Source: Acanthaster planci
Taxonomy: Eukaryota; Echinodermata; Asteroidea; Valvatida; Acanthasteridae
NCBI RefSeq assembly: GCF_001949145.1
Contig: NW_019091536.1
Location: 171,781 to 235,780, forward strand
Length of the DNA stretch: 64,000 bases
Direction: 5' to 3'
The stretch's first letter is position 1. Every line of letters starts with the position of its first letter. Below are positions 57,901-63,180 of the stretch, one piece after another. Position numbers and translations under genes: made by a program. The notes under the pieces are model-generated. The model made no database searches. It was not told where the DNA came from and saw nothing but the letters and a program-made list of their open reading frames with translations.

Positions 57901-60132
57901 ATGGAAATGATGTCAAAAATAATTTGTGGTAAGAAGGGCATGCCTCTAGGTTAGCATTCACAAACCTTTGTAAGTTTGAAATTTCAAAAAACTTCAGTTC
58001 GTCTCGAAAAAAGAGAAAAGTAAAAATTACTGCACTGAATATAGATTTTGAGTCTCTGGTCGAGTTCGGGCGGCCTGTTCTTGACACAGGTTTCTTGTTC
58101 TTGCGCTCGGACGACAGGAACACGACTCAAGATTACTGTTCTCGGAACAGAATCACACACCAACTCCTCGTCAGGGTTTTACATGAACACACGGAAAAAC
58201 GTGTGAAATTTTGATTTTTGAACAGTTGCAAAAATTAGAGAGATGGCTTCAAAAGTCTCTGCAGACAATGGGAAGTTTTGCAAATTAACATTAAATATTT
58301 TCCACAACACAGAAATTAATATTCCTGTTTCAATAGAAAAGAATTCAGCCCAAGCATCCGGATACAAGCATTAACTCTCTAGTAACGTACCTAGCCGCCG
58401 CCATGTTCCATGTTGCTTGCTACTGACTACCAGCAATAACTGGTTCTTTGTTCACGACGTTCGAGCGGCCGACCCGTAAACATTGGTCTCAGACTTGGAA
58501 ATTTGAAATCGTTGGACAAAGTTTCCATAATTCAAGAAAAAGCACGACGCCTTACGTACCTCGGATAATAAACGATATTTGATGGCCTTGCTTTACCCTG
58601 ACCGCTTTCCGTTGGAATCGCGCCATTTACACAACCAGAAATAAACGAGTTACAGATCCCTCTTTAATCGGTAGCTAAACTCGGTAACAGAGTGACAATC
58701 CATCCAATTAGCTAAGGGGCCATTTGAGAAGATCATGCCGTAGCTCGCCGAGTCCCCAAGCCCTCGTTCCCCGGTTTATAAATAGTCCCGCCTCCCGGAG
58801 CAGTGCCAGGCCGTGCCCGGTACAGGCTAAGCCGAGTCACGGTTATTTTCAGTCCGGGCGCTTCCGTGTGACTCATGGTGCACGAAGAGGTCCCGGTTTC
58901 CGGCCAATCAGTAGGGAAGGGGGAGGGTTATTTTTGTACACGATTAAGCTGATCATTTTCAAGTAACACCCAGGGCCGGTTTGAGGGGTAGTGTAGGCTT
59001 CCTTTTCGTATGCGTCATCAGTATTTTTACCCCCCCCTACATGACCTCCGAACATAGAGACAGAGGAAAAGGTTATTTAGAAGTCAGCAAGAGACCTTTT
59101 CAGCATGCTTAAAACGGAATCGAGGCCTGTGAAGATTTTATGAAAGAGTTTAAATGTCTGTTTTAAATTCTAAAGTTGATTACAAAGACAAATATGAGGA
59201 AGTTTTTTATGGGGGAGGGAGGGTGGTCATAAAAACAGTGGAAAATAAAAATATGAAATGTAATAGTACTTTTTCTTGAAAAGATATCAGAGATTGCCAG
59301 TGTCAGATGAGAATATTTTGATACACATTACTGGGTATTTTTGTCAATTAGAGTTGCAATGGCTGATGATTTTTAAAGAATATTTTCAATTTGGAGCACT
59401 GTTACAAGTATGGTAAAAAGTAACCGAGCAGTTTCTAATTTATTTCTGTCAGCCGTTACGACAATGCCTCCTACAACCCCGTTTACTACCAGCGCGACAT
59501 CTCCATCACCTAAACCTCAACACGCCTCTGCTTCATGGAGTGATTTTGTGTCAGATTTCTTGGAGTCATCGTACCCTCAGAGCAGCCATGGTGAGTTCAC
59601 TACGCCCATTGACGAGGAAACAGGGCCGGACGAAGGCCCTTCAGGCATGGGGGAGGAAGAGGTCAACACGCCAACACAGGACCAAGAGGTCGCAGACACA
59701 ACAAGCCCCAGAATTGAGCTGGTGGAAACAACGGAGCTTGAGGCGCTGGAGACTACCAGCGACACCCAGACCACGGAGGGCGCAGACAGGCCTAGCACGT
59801 CCGTCGGCAGCACCACGGGCTTGGACAACAGTGTTCTCCACAAGGATCCCATCGAAAAGAACCCAGCCGGTACGGATGGGAGGAAAGGGGCGGGCCAGAG
59901 CAAGCAATCCCAGCAGGCCTCCACGGGCCACATCATCGCCGTGGTTTTTGGCGGCCTGCTGTTCATCGCCATTGTGGCGTTCCTCGTCATTGTCGTGGTG
60001 CGGCAGAGGCGAAAGTCGCGCATCGGCAAGTACGAGCACTTCAGCATGGACAGCAAAGACGCCCTGGCCTGGAAGGAGATGGACACCCGCTCGTACAATG
60101 ACTCTATTAACACGGAGAGCTCCAACATGTAG
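6874..60132 (+). CDS. MAM/EGF/ShK-repeat single-pass cell-surface protein (27-exon gene model, 1305 aa)
   Basis: Gene-level entry; the CDS joins the 27 exons listed separately, spliced length 3918 nt including TAG. Order in the protein: signal peptide (1-20), MAM1 (about 23-187), MAM2 (about 192-358), eight EGF repeats (about 367-700), two ShK domains (about 700-777), eight EGF repeats (about 777-1080), Ser/Thr/Glu-rich stalk (1080-1238), transmembrane helix (1240-1262), tail (1263-1305). Every exon was placed by reading frame, AG acceptor and GT donor (one GC donor), and all junction phases agree. MAM and EGF domains are known extracellular adhesion and interaction modules, so a role as a cell-surface adhesion protein or receptor is inferred. 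I do not recognise a specific orthologue. A short internal exon could have been missed in the long introns, although every domain looks complete without one. Confidence 0.88.
12651..12672. repeat. 22-bp perfect palindrome
   Basis: The 11-bp half CAGATAGTCTA is followed immediately by its exact reverse complement, with no spacer. It lies inside intron 1 with no adjacent gene feature. Confidence 0.85.
14243..14318 (-). mobile_element. tRNA-derived SINE head or tRNA pseudogene
   Basis: On the minus strand there is an A-box-like TGGTCGAGTGG (plus-strand 14298-14308) and a B-box-like GGGTTCGAGTAC (14252-14263) at tRNA-like spacing, with remnants of an acceptor stem (GCTCGG and CCGAGT). The T stem has a mismatch, the acceptor pairing is shifted by one base and the anticodon loop is not canonical, so this is not a functional tRNA gene. 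A tRNA-derived SINE is the most likely origin; A/T-rich sequence follows downstream in the same orientation. Confidence 0.55.
16203..16712 (+). repeat. 39-bp minisatellite interrupted by an assembly gap
   Basis: Units begin CAGCTAGCTACGCCACCTGC at 16203, 16242, 16539, 16578, 16617, 16656 and a partial one at 16695, with exact 39-bp spacing on each side of the gap. Copies differ by one to three substitutions. Because 39 is a multiple of three, one frame stays open and reads a 13-residue Ser/Thr/Pro/Ala/Gln repeat. It lies in intron 1 and is treated as a minisatellite, not a gene. Confidence 0.92.
16270..16527. other. assembly gap (258 N)
   Basis: A run of unknown bases falls inside the 39-bp tandem array. 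The repeat register before and after the gap differs by 297 nt, which is not a multiple of 39, so the gap length is probably an estimate. Confidence 0.98.
17453..18267. mobile_element. inverted-repeat pair flanking 0.8 kb, possible short TIR element
   Basis: A 20-bp sequence beginning CTAGACTTGAAATCAAGTC at 17453-17472 recurs as its exact reverse complement at 18248-18267, with about 7 further matches over the next 10 bp inward. Each arm is itself near-palindromic (ACTTGA..TCAAGT). A related fragment occurs at about 18064-18078. No target-site duplication or transposase was found, so two separate copies of a dispersed repeat are an equally possible reading. Confidence 0.5.
20795..20960 (+). 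mobile_element. degraded tRNA-derived SINE-like sequence
   Basis: A B-box-like GGTCCGAATCTC (20836-20847) is followed about 50-100 bp later by GGGTTTTCTCC and TTCTTCCCACGAT. This resembles the body motif of some tRNA-derived SINEs in aquatic animals. The A box is not clear and the ends are not defined. Confidence 0.33.
27229..27384 (+). CDS. exon 2: N-terminal part of MAM1
   Basis: Acceptor CTGCAG, donor GTGGGT, phases 1 and 1. It reads from [19 protein letters not shown] to PPTDRSG, matching the start of a MAM domain: first cysteine followed by TFDE, then a CGW pair and an aromatic-rich stretch ending in a TD motif. C23 and C33 are the expected first MAM disulfide. Confidence 0.9.
27385..29378 (+). 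other. intron 2
   Basis: About 2.0 kb, GT-AG. No repeat or embedded gene stands out. Confidence 0.8.
29379..29665 (+). CDS. exon 3: central part of MAM1
   Basis: Acceptor AACAGCAG, donor GTAAGC, phases 1 and 0. Reads KYMLARSS, a basic patch ([14 protein letters not shown]), then [20 protein letters not shown] and [11 protein letters not shown]. This is the MAM core (aromatic FYYFM, GGLTV, W near the end), but the usual cysteine before the aromatic core is absent. The acceptor is a NAGNAG, so a start at 29376 would add one Ala in frame. Confidence 0.9.
29666..34042 (+). other. intron 3
   Basis: About 4.4 kb, GT-AG. It contains an (AAAAC)n microsatellite (33700-33732) and several A or G homopolymers. 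I see no gene inside it. Confidence 0.75.
33700..33732. repeat. (AAAAC)n microsatellite
   Basis: About five consecutive AAAAC units ending in an A run, inside intron 3. Confidence 0.9.
34043..34112 (+). CDS. exon 4: C-terminal part of MAM1
   Basis: Acceptor TTTTTAG, donor GTAAGA, phases 0 and 1. Reads [19 protein letters not shown], the highly conserved MAM C-terminal signature (FEA/FEG, GDIAIDD). The usual terminal MAM cysteine is not present before the next domain begins. Confidence 0.92.
34113..36921 (+). other. intron 4
   Basis: About 2.8 kb, GT-AG. No feature stands out. Confidence 0.75.
36922..37092 (+). CDS. exon 5: N-terminal part of MAM2
   Basis: Acceptor TTACCAG, donor GTGAGC, phases 1 and 1. 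Reads [13 protein letters not shown] then [19 protein letters not shown] and [12 protein letters not shown], a clear MAM N-terminus with both first-pair cysteines (C192, C207), the FDW motif and the DHT motif. A second in-frame acceptor at 36931 would remove three residues from the linker. Confidence 0.92.
39798..40061. mobile_element. 264-bp MITE-like element with terminal inverted and internal tandem repeats
   Basis: The left end GCGCACTCTAAAACTCC.. matches the reverse complement of the right end (..GGAGTTTTTAGAGTGCGC) over about 24 bp with one indel and one mismatch. Inside, a unit of 82-83 bp starting GTGACCC recurs at 39851, 39934 and (partial) 40016 and is dense in GGGTC and GACCC. No protein-coding frame and no clear target-site duplication are seen, so a non-autonomous DNA transposon is the best reading. 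Confidence 0.65.
41060..41884. mobile_element. 825-bp element with 28-bp terminal inverted repeats
   Basis: The left arm (41060-41087) contains GTGTAGGGAATACGAGACC. The right arm (41857-41884) carries its exact reverse complement, and the outer nine bases agree with about three mismatches. The interior has short open frames but no recognisable transposase. It contains a perfect hairpin with 9-bp stems (41662-41683). It is probably a non-autonomous DNA transposon inserted in intron 5, ending about 70 bp before exon 6. Confidence 0.65.
41954..42096 (+). CDS. exon 6: central part of MAM2 (first half)
   Basis: Acceptor TGGATAG, donor GTGAGA, phases 1 and 0. Reads [21 protein letters not shown], then [19 protein letters not shown], matching the MAM consensus: A-L-SP motif, third cysteine (C274), FWYHMYG and GHL. 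Confidence 0.93.
42226..42345 (+). CDS. exon 7: central part of MAM2 (second half)
   Basis: Acceptor AACGCAG, donor GTAAGG, phases 0 and 0. Reads VHIMERPG through [16 protein letters not shown] to IVGSYR, equivalent to the second half of exon 3 in MAM1. The tryptophan and the following hydrophobic strand occupy the expected MAM positions. The intron before it is only 129 bp. Confidence 0.9.
42346..42897 (+). other. intron 7
   Basis: 552 bp, GT-AG. Its polypyrimidine tract is an unusual run of about twelve C before CTAAG. Nothing else is notable. Confidence 0.8.
42898..43003 (+). CDS. exon 8: C-terminal part of MAM2 and linker
   Basis: Acceptor CTAAG, donor GTAAGG, phases 0 and 1. Reads [19 protein letters not shown] then LLGPHC, the full MAM C-terminal signature with the fourth cysteine (C358), followed by a short linker to the first EGF repeat. 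Confidence 0.93.
43004..43809 (+). other. intron 8
   Basis: 806 bp, GT-AG. No notable content. Confidence 0.8.
43810..43941 (+). CDS. exon 9: EGF repeat 1
   Basis: Phases 1 and 1, acceptor GACAG, donor GTGAGG. Six cysteines: CSPNPC, CSHGGTC, YRCNC, W..VNC. It has the O-fucose consensus before C3 (GGTC). A charged linker ([10 protein letters not shown]) joins it to MAM2. Confidence 0.92.
43942..45059 (+). other. intron 9
   Basis: 1.1 kb, GT-AG. No gene or clear repeat. Confidence 0.8.
45060..45182 (+). CDS. exon 10: EGF repeat 2
   Basis: Phases 1 and 1, acceptor ACCTAG, donor GTTAGA (a weak but usable GT donor). Cysteine pattern CSSRPC, CLHDGHC, YTCEC, WTGDNC. It fits the O-glucose consensus C-x-S-x-P-C but lacks the O-fucose Ser/Thr. 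Confidence 0.9.
45183..47260 (+). other. intron 10
   Basis: 2.1 kb, GT-AG. I looked for an additional EGF exon and found no six-cysteine frame with splice sites. Confidence 0.75.
47261..47386 (+). CDS. exon 11: EGF repeat 3
   Basis: Phases 1 and 1, acceptor ATTTCAG, donor GTGAGT. A Glu/Ser-rich linker (EDTESSSE) is followed by [19 protein letters not shown] and IGADC. The O-fucose consensus (DATC) is present. The C-x-N-x4-Y-x-C-x-C pattern fits the Asn-hydroxylation motif. Confidence 0.92.
47387..48027 (+). other. intron 11
   Basis: 641 bp, GT-AG. No notable content. Confidence 0.8.
48028..48150 (+). CDS. exon 12: EGF repeat 4
   Basis: Phases 1 and 1, acceptor TCAACAG, donor GTAGGC. Six cysteines: CEVNHC, CQNGGVC, FTCGC, GRNC. 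It is one of the few repeats lacking both the O-fucose and O-glucose consensus. Confidence 0.9.
   Translation, partial: RTFPILVRLITARMAVFASFNQRGSSHVVALETSRAGTVK
48151..48539 (+). other. intron 12
   Basis: 389 bp, GT-AG, very A-rich. No notable content. Confidence 0.8.
48540..48668 (+). CDS. exon 13: EGF repeat 5
   Basis: Phases 1 and 1, acceptor ATGCAG, donor GTAAGC. Six cysteines: CDRHPC, CRHGGTC, YTCTC, WTGDNC. The O-fucose consensus (GGTC) is present. Confidence 0.92.
48688..48735. repeat. short ATCTACATGT repeat
   Basis: Three imperfect copies of ATCTACATGT separated by T/A-rich spacers, in the 153-bp intron between exons 13 and 14. Confidence 0.7.
48822..48944 (+). CDS. exon 14: EGF repeat 6
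   Basis: Phases 1 and 1, acceptor TTCTCAG, donor GTAAAG. Six cysteines: CSSDPC, CQNGATC, DHYECLC, GGNC. Both O-glucose (CSSDPC) and O-fucose (GATC) consensus sites are present. It is closely similar to the next exon. Confidence 0.92.
48945..49380 (+). other. intron 14
   Basis: 436 bp, GT-AG. No notable content. Confidence 0.8.
49381..49503 (+). CDS. exon 15: EGF repeat 7
   Basis: Phases 1 and 1, acceptor ATACAG, donor GTAAGA. Six cysteines: CESSPC, CQNDATC, DHYECSC, WTGENC. Both O-glucose and O-fucose consensus sites are present. It has the same length as exon 14 and shares the DKC start and the DHYEC motif. Confidence 0.93.
49504..50767 (+). other. intron 15
   Basis: 1.26 kb, GT-AG. It begins with a short (TGGCC)-rich repeat (49545-49581). 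No extra EGF exon was found. Confidence 0.78.
49545..49581. repeat. short CCTGG-rich tandem repeat
   Basis: Consecutive TGGCC / TGACC / TGGTC units just downstream of the exon 15 donor. Confidence 0.75.
50768..50887 (+). CDS. exon 16: calcium-binding EGF repeat 8
   Basis: Phases 1 and 1, acceptor TTCAAG, donor GTGAGA. It starts DVDEC, the calcium-binding EGF signature, and contains [12 protein letters not shown], which fits the C-x-[DN]-x4-[FY]-x-C-x-C hydroxylation motif. The O-fucose consensus is present (CHNGGTC). It is the last EGF repeat before the ShK pair. Confidence 0.93.
   Translation, partial: TLMSVHSTLARAITVERASTLLAVLTAPAPAAGTALTAN
50888..51776 (+). other. intron 16
   Basis: 889 bp, GT-AG. 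No notable content. Confidence 0.8.
51777..51893 (+). CDS. exon 17: ShK domain 1
   Basis: Phases 1 and 1, acceptor GTACAG, donor GTAAGA. Six cysteines in the ShK spacing, with the domain landmarks [17 protein letters not shown] and CQKACGVC. ShK modules are small disulfide folds that occur as accessory domains in many metazoan extracellular proteins. The position of the Lys in the channel-blocking Lys-Tyr dyad is Asn here, so an accessory binding role is more likely than channel block. Confidence 0.92.
51894..52296 (+). other. intron 17
   Basis: 403 bp, GT-AG. No notable content. Confidence 0.8.
52297..52410 (+). CDS. exon 18: ShK domain 2
   Basis: Phases 1 and 1, acceptor TACCAG, donor GTGAGT. 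Six cysteines with the same landmarks as the first ShK domain: [17 protein letters not shown] and CHYSCGVC. The dyad Lys position is Tyr. The two ShK exons differ by one codon in length and probably arose by exon duplication. Confidence 0.92.
52411..53096 (+). other. intron 18
   Basis: 686 bp, GT-AG. No notable content. Confidence 0.8.
53097..53204 (+). CDS. exon 19: EGF repeat 9
   Basis: Phases 1 and 1, acceptor TTGTCAG, donor GTCAGC. Six cysteines: [28 protein letters not shown]-glucose and O-fucose consensus sites and the Asp-hydroxylation motif are all present. It is the shortest EGF exon (108 nt). Confidence 0.92.
53312..53425 (+). CDS. exon 20: calcium-binding EGF repeat 10
   Basis: Phases 1 and 1, acceptor TTTTAG, donor GTAACA. 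DIDDC start, CMNNGTC (O-fucose consensus), and [12 protein letters not shown] fitting the hydroxylation motif. The preceding intron is only 107 bp. Confidence 0.92.
53426..53738 (+). other. intron 20
   Basis: 313 bp, GT-AG. No notable content. Confidence 0.8.
53739..53852 (+). CDS. exon 21: EGF repeat 11
   Basis: Phases 1 and 1. Six cysteines: CTSDPC, CVNNGTC, FNCTC, GTNC, with O-glucose and O-fucose consensus sites. The donor is GCGAGT, a GC-AG intron; the flanking exon sequence and phase leave no GT alternative at this position. A second in-frame AG at 53743-53744 could start the exon six bases later. Confidence 0.9.
   Translation: MQIFAPATLVLTTVHVRVISPGSTVHVQMVSREQTAK
54077..54190 (+). 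CDS. exon 22: calcium-binding EGF repeat 12
   Basis: Phases 1 and 1, acceptor GAACAG, donor GTAAGG. EINEC start, CTSSPC (O-glucose), CQHTGTC (O-fucose), [12 protein letters not shown] (hydroxylation motif). Confidence 0.92.
54191..54578 (+). other. intron 22
   Basis: 388 bp, GT-AG. No notable content. Confidence 0.8.
54579..54698 (+). CDS. exon 23: EGF repeat 13
   Basis: Phases 1 and 1, acceptor CTTCAG, donor GTATGT. DFDEC start, CKSNPC (O-glucose), CINGGTC (O-fucose). The C3-C4 loop is two residues longer than in its neighbours ([12 protein letters not shown]). Confidence 0.92.
54699..56064 (+). other. intron 23
   Basis: 1.37 kb, GT-AG. It holds the imperfect inverted-end element listed separately (54793-55075) and a small hairpin (TAAAAGCC/GGCTTTTA, about 55685-55706). 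No EGF exon was found inside it. Confidence 0.75.
54793..55075. mobile_element. possible 283-bp MITE with imperfect inverted ends
   Basis: The left end (ACACTACAAATTTGCCTG) and the reverse complement of the right end (ACACTCTGCAATG..GCCTGGG) share ACACT, a CAA core and GCCTG..GGGTT with gaps. The interior is rich in AACCC and GGGTT. The similarity is partial and no target-site duplication is seen. Confidence 0.35.
56065..56178 (+). CDS. exon 24: calcium-binding EGF repeat 14
   Basis: Phases 1 and 1, acceptor ATCAAG, donor GTAACT. EVDEC start, CSSSPC (O-glucose), CQNGATC (O-fucose), [12 protein letters not shown] (hydroxylation motif). Confidence 0.92.
56179..56701 (+). other. intron 24
   Basis: 523 bp, GT-AG. 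No notable content. Confidence 0.8.
56702..56812 (+). CDS. exon 25: EGF repeat 15
   Basis: Phases 1 and 1, acceptor TTCCAG, donor GTCAGT. Six cysteines: CASNPC, CRRGQC, FECLC, VMC. The C2-C3 loop is one residue short and lacks the O-fucose site; the O-glucose consensus remains. Confidence 0.9.
56813..57507 (+). other. intron 25
   Basis: 695 bp, GT-AG. No notable content beyond a G9 run. Confidence 0.8.
57508..57621 (+). CDS. exon 26: calcium-binding EGF repeat 16
   Basis: Phases 1 and 1, acceptor ATACAG, donor GTAAAG. DVDEC start, CASNPC (O-glucose), CLNGGQC (no O-fucose residue), HDCIC, RYC. This is the membrane-proximal EGF repeat. Confidence 0.92.
57622..59452 (+). other. intron 26
   Basis: 1.8 kb, GT-AG. 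No domain-bearing exon was found between the last EGF repeat and the stalk. Confidence 0.75.
59453..60132 (+). CDS. exon 27: Ser/Thr-rich stalk, transmembrane helix, cytoplasmic tail
   Basis: Acceptor TCTGTCAG, phase 1, TAG stop at 60130-60132. The first 159 residues are rich in Thr, Ser, Pro and Glu, typical of an O-glycosylated stalk. A 23-residue hydrophobic helix (59932-60000; [17 protein letters not shown].. to VVV) follows, and RQRRK marks the cytoplasmic stop-transfer. The tail has 43 residues with YEHF (a YxxPhi-type sorting motif) and ends SSNM. No kinase, ITIM or other signalling domain is seen. Confidence 0.93.
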
Positions 60133-60577
60133 CCAGGGTACAGCGTCGGGTTTACAGATTCTATTGGCAGTTGAACTCTTAGTGACTTTGCTGTGTCACA
60201 GTGTTTTCACTTTAAACATCTAACCAGGGTATCTTGAGTGCCTCTGCACTGCCTTATGTCAAGAAGACAAGAGCCCCTCAGTGTAATTGTGTATATCAAA
60301 AAGGCACTAATGTTTTTCACCTAAGTTAAAGCAACGATTTTTTTCAACATGAAAAGAGGGCAAAATGTCATTGGGCAATTGTGCAACGAATTTCCACCCA
60401 TGACATAAACGCCTTCTGATCTAACAAATATCTTTCACAAGTGGCAATTGCCAACAACACGACCGGAGTTGTCCAAATATGCTTTCTAAAACAAATTGAT
60501 GCACTACTGCATTATCAGTGGTATTCTCTGTGAACGAGAGCTGGCCGCAACATCACTCTGTGGGTGCACCCACAAGA

Positions 60578-60583
60578 AATAAA
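60578..60583 (+). promoter_or_regulatory. proximal polyadenylation signal candidate
   Basis: AATAAA 446 bp after the stop codon, the first canonical hexamer downstream of the CDS. Confidence 0.45.
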
Positions 60584-63073
60584 CAAAGCTCACAAGGTTG
60601 ACAGGTGTCGAAAATGTCCAGCTTTATTTTGTGATTTTAGCTGACCATATCGTGAGACTGACAAGATAAAATGCTCTACGTCGTCAGTCTGACAATCTAT
60701 ACTGTTAAGATCACGAATGAAATCTTACCATTTAGACACCCTGTAAATTAAGTTGCTGTGACAAATATGGGTTTTTTTCCTGTGCTGTATGGTCTGAAGG
60801 GTCTTGTAAGTAATACCAAATCCAATTTAGCAGAATTAAGATCTAAATCATTACAGCTGCACAGGTTTTGTAACTGGTAAAAAGTGAACCCCCTTGGGGT
60901 AATGACACGAAGCCCTCGCTAATTGTAATGCCAAACCTCCAAATGAAATGCTCATTTGAGCCCCTCTCGGTATAAGCGAGTTTTTAAAGTACACGCACCT
61001 TTAGCACTCTATAGATGAGTGTCTTGACTCCGTATCTAGGGAAGCTGGCCCCATCCTCACATCCCTCAAAGATGCTAATCTAGACCGGGGATTAGAAATT
61101 CTTTGTATAAGAACGTTGAGTTGCATCGTAATGTTTACCTCCCAAAGAGGGTGTTAAACTTGGCAAAGTATCAATTATCCTCGACCCCAAATTCTCAGTG
61201 TCACCTGCAGCTGGGCTGTTTAGAAACTTCGTGGTCTAAATCATCGAGATGCACATTAGCAACTATTTTACCAGAAGAATTTCTGGACAGGAGAATGAGA
61301 GCTGGGATAAGTGCCTTTATTGATTATTCTTAATGCAGCACTCTGGTTTTGTTAACTATTCTTTTTATGTATTTTTAATTATTTAATTTCATTTTACTGA
61401 GAACCTGACTTACCGCTGCAACCCCAGGCTCCAGCACATCGCATCTATCCTTGTTGGATTTCGTCACACAATTTTAGAACAGGGTACATTAATGAACACA
61501 CTTGGGGCTGCATGATATCAGCTGCAAATTCAGGCAATCTATTTTAATCTACAATGTTTTAAAAAGCACATAATGGAACAGTTTAACTCAACCTTAATTG
61601 TCGAGCCGGCCATATGAACAAGGGAAGTGATCGGTTTTTCTCTTGCTTTTTTGTTAGTTTGATTGTTTGTTTTGGCTGTGCTCGTTTTATGATTTGTAAT
61701 TGGGGAGGCATCCAGGGGTAACGACATCTGTTGAAGATGGGGTTTTACATCCCCCACGTACTTCGGTATAGCCTCTTGAGTTTTGGTTTTTATTCAGTTA
61801 GCCGTTTGAAATGTTACACGTGTGTTTTAATGTTTATACATGTAGATATTCTTTAAGATTTATCTGTTACGGGAGCGGGTATTGTAAGGTTTTGCTTAAA
61901 TAGTGCAGCTTTCGTTTGGTCCATGCACACTCCCAGTCCGTGAGAGTAAATAATGATCATTTCCTCGTGTTTTCAGTCCAGACCGTGATCTTTTAAACAA
62001 TTACCTCCGTGTAATCTGGTCAGTTAATTAGCTTCCGTGAAGCTACATCACAGCCCTGCACACCGTCAAATGGATATCTCTCACTTTACGCTGACATATT
62101 TTCTTTTGCAAATTTTTCGTTTGATCTGAAGATTTGGCATGAAAACAACTGAAGAGTATATTTATTGCAACTAATGTCGTCCTGCAGTAAAAGAATTGTT
62201 TGTATGTCGTTTTATCTAAAGGCTCATGAATGAAAACTTTGACCATAATGAAGGTAAACAGTCACATTTGGATAAGGACTGTAATCTGATCATAATGGAT
62301 ATTTACAATTGAGTAGTTCACTTAAAAGAAACGTCAAACTGCATGTTGCAAAATTGCTCGAATCAGAAAAGAAAGTATGCAATTTAAAGTTCCGAAACAT
62401 AACAAGGGCTCTAACAGAATGTTACGGTTATTTTATTGGTATTTCGAACATGTAGAGATTCATACGTTGATGTTTACAACTGCTGAAGGCTTTGCATCTT
62501 ATTTAACATTCCCTGTGTCGATATTATGTCAAACGCAGAAATTAGTATCAGGTACACTCGGTGATCTATTTGTATATAGTTTTCTTGAAGACAGCATCTA
62601 TTATTTACCGCGCATGCTCTTCTGTAAGCTGGAAATACATCATGTACAGTTGTATAGTTCCACATAAAAAGAGTAATTCACTTTTGTACTGACTTTCTTG
62701 TTGGCCTTTTTTTTTGTAAAGTACTTTGAGTTGCGAATCATGGTCAAGAGTGAGGAGTTTTTTTTGTTAATGAAAGCTGTACAGATGATACTGTAAACCT
62801 TACACACATCTTGCTGTACGTTGTAGAGTACGGGAATTATACCATCAGTAAGAAGAGTGACCGTAACCTAAGAACTGCAGCATTAACCTGACAATACTCG
62901 AAGCTTGTAATAGGCAAAGAGATGTTTTGAGGGTAAGTATGCTATATAGTGTAGGTAGGAAAAGATGTGTTTTTCAGTATTAAAGATCCAGTGTAATTGA
63001 CTCCCAATTAGTGGGTGCGCTTAGATGGAAAAGTCACCCAAACTGTAAATATTTTATGACAGAAACGTTTTGG

Positions 63074-63079
63074 AATAAA
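63074..63079 (+). promoter_or_regulatory. distal polyadenylation signal candidate
   Basis: AATAAA about 2.9 kb after the stop, with a second copy at 63159-63164. Confidence 0.3.
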
Positions 63080-63180
63080 GTGCGAATTGAAGATGTGTGT
63101 AAATCAGATGAAACTATTGAGCTGTATGAACGTGCGAAAATGGACTTGGCATTGAAATAATAAACGATCAGTTTATTTTG

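Larger units (their letters stand above)
60133..63180 (+). other. possible 3' UTR and downstream DNA
   Basis: No gene is visible here. AATAAA signals at 60578-60583, 63074-63079 and 63159-63164 allow a short (about 0.45 kb) or long (about 3 kb) 3' UTR. A Pumilio-type TGTAAATA lies at 63044-63051, close upstream of the distal signals. The true end cannot be fixed without transcript data. Confidence 0.4.

Noticed and set aside
59577-60128. 183-codon minus-strand open frame over exon 27
   Set aside because: Antisense shadow of the coding exon; no domain or splice context of its own.
59540-60223. 227-codon plus-strand open frame overlapping exon 27 in another frame
   Set aside because: It coincides with the GC-rich stalk and tail exon, its product is a low-complexity Arg/Ser/Ala-rich sequence, and the overlapping frame has a clear transmembrane helix and a matching splice phase. 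It is a shadow frame.
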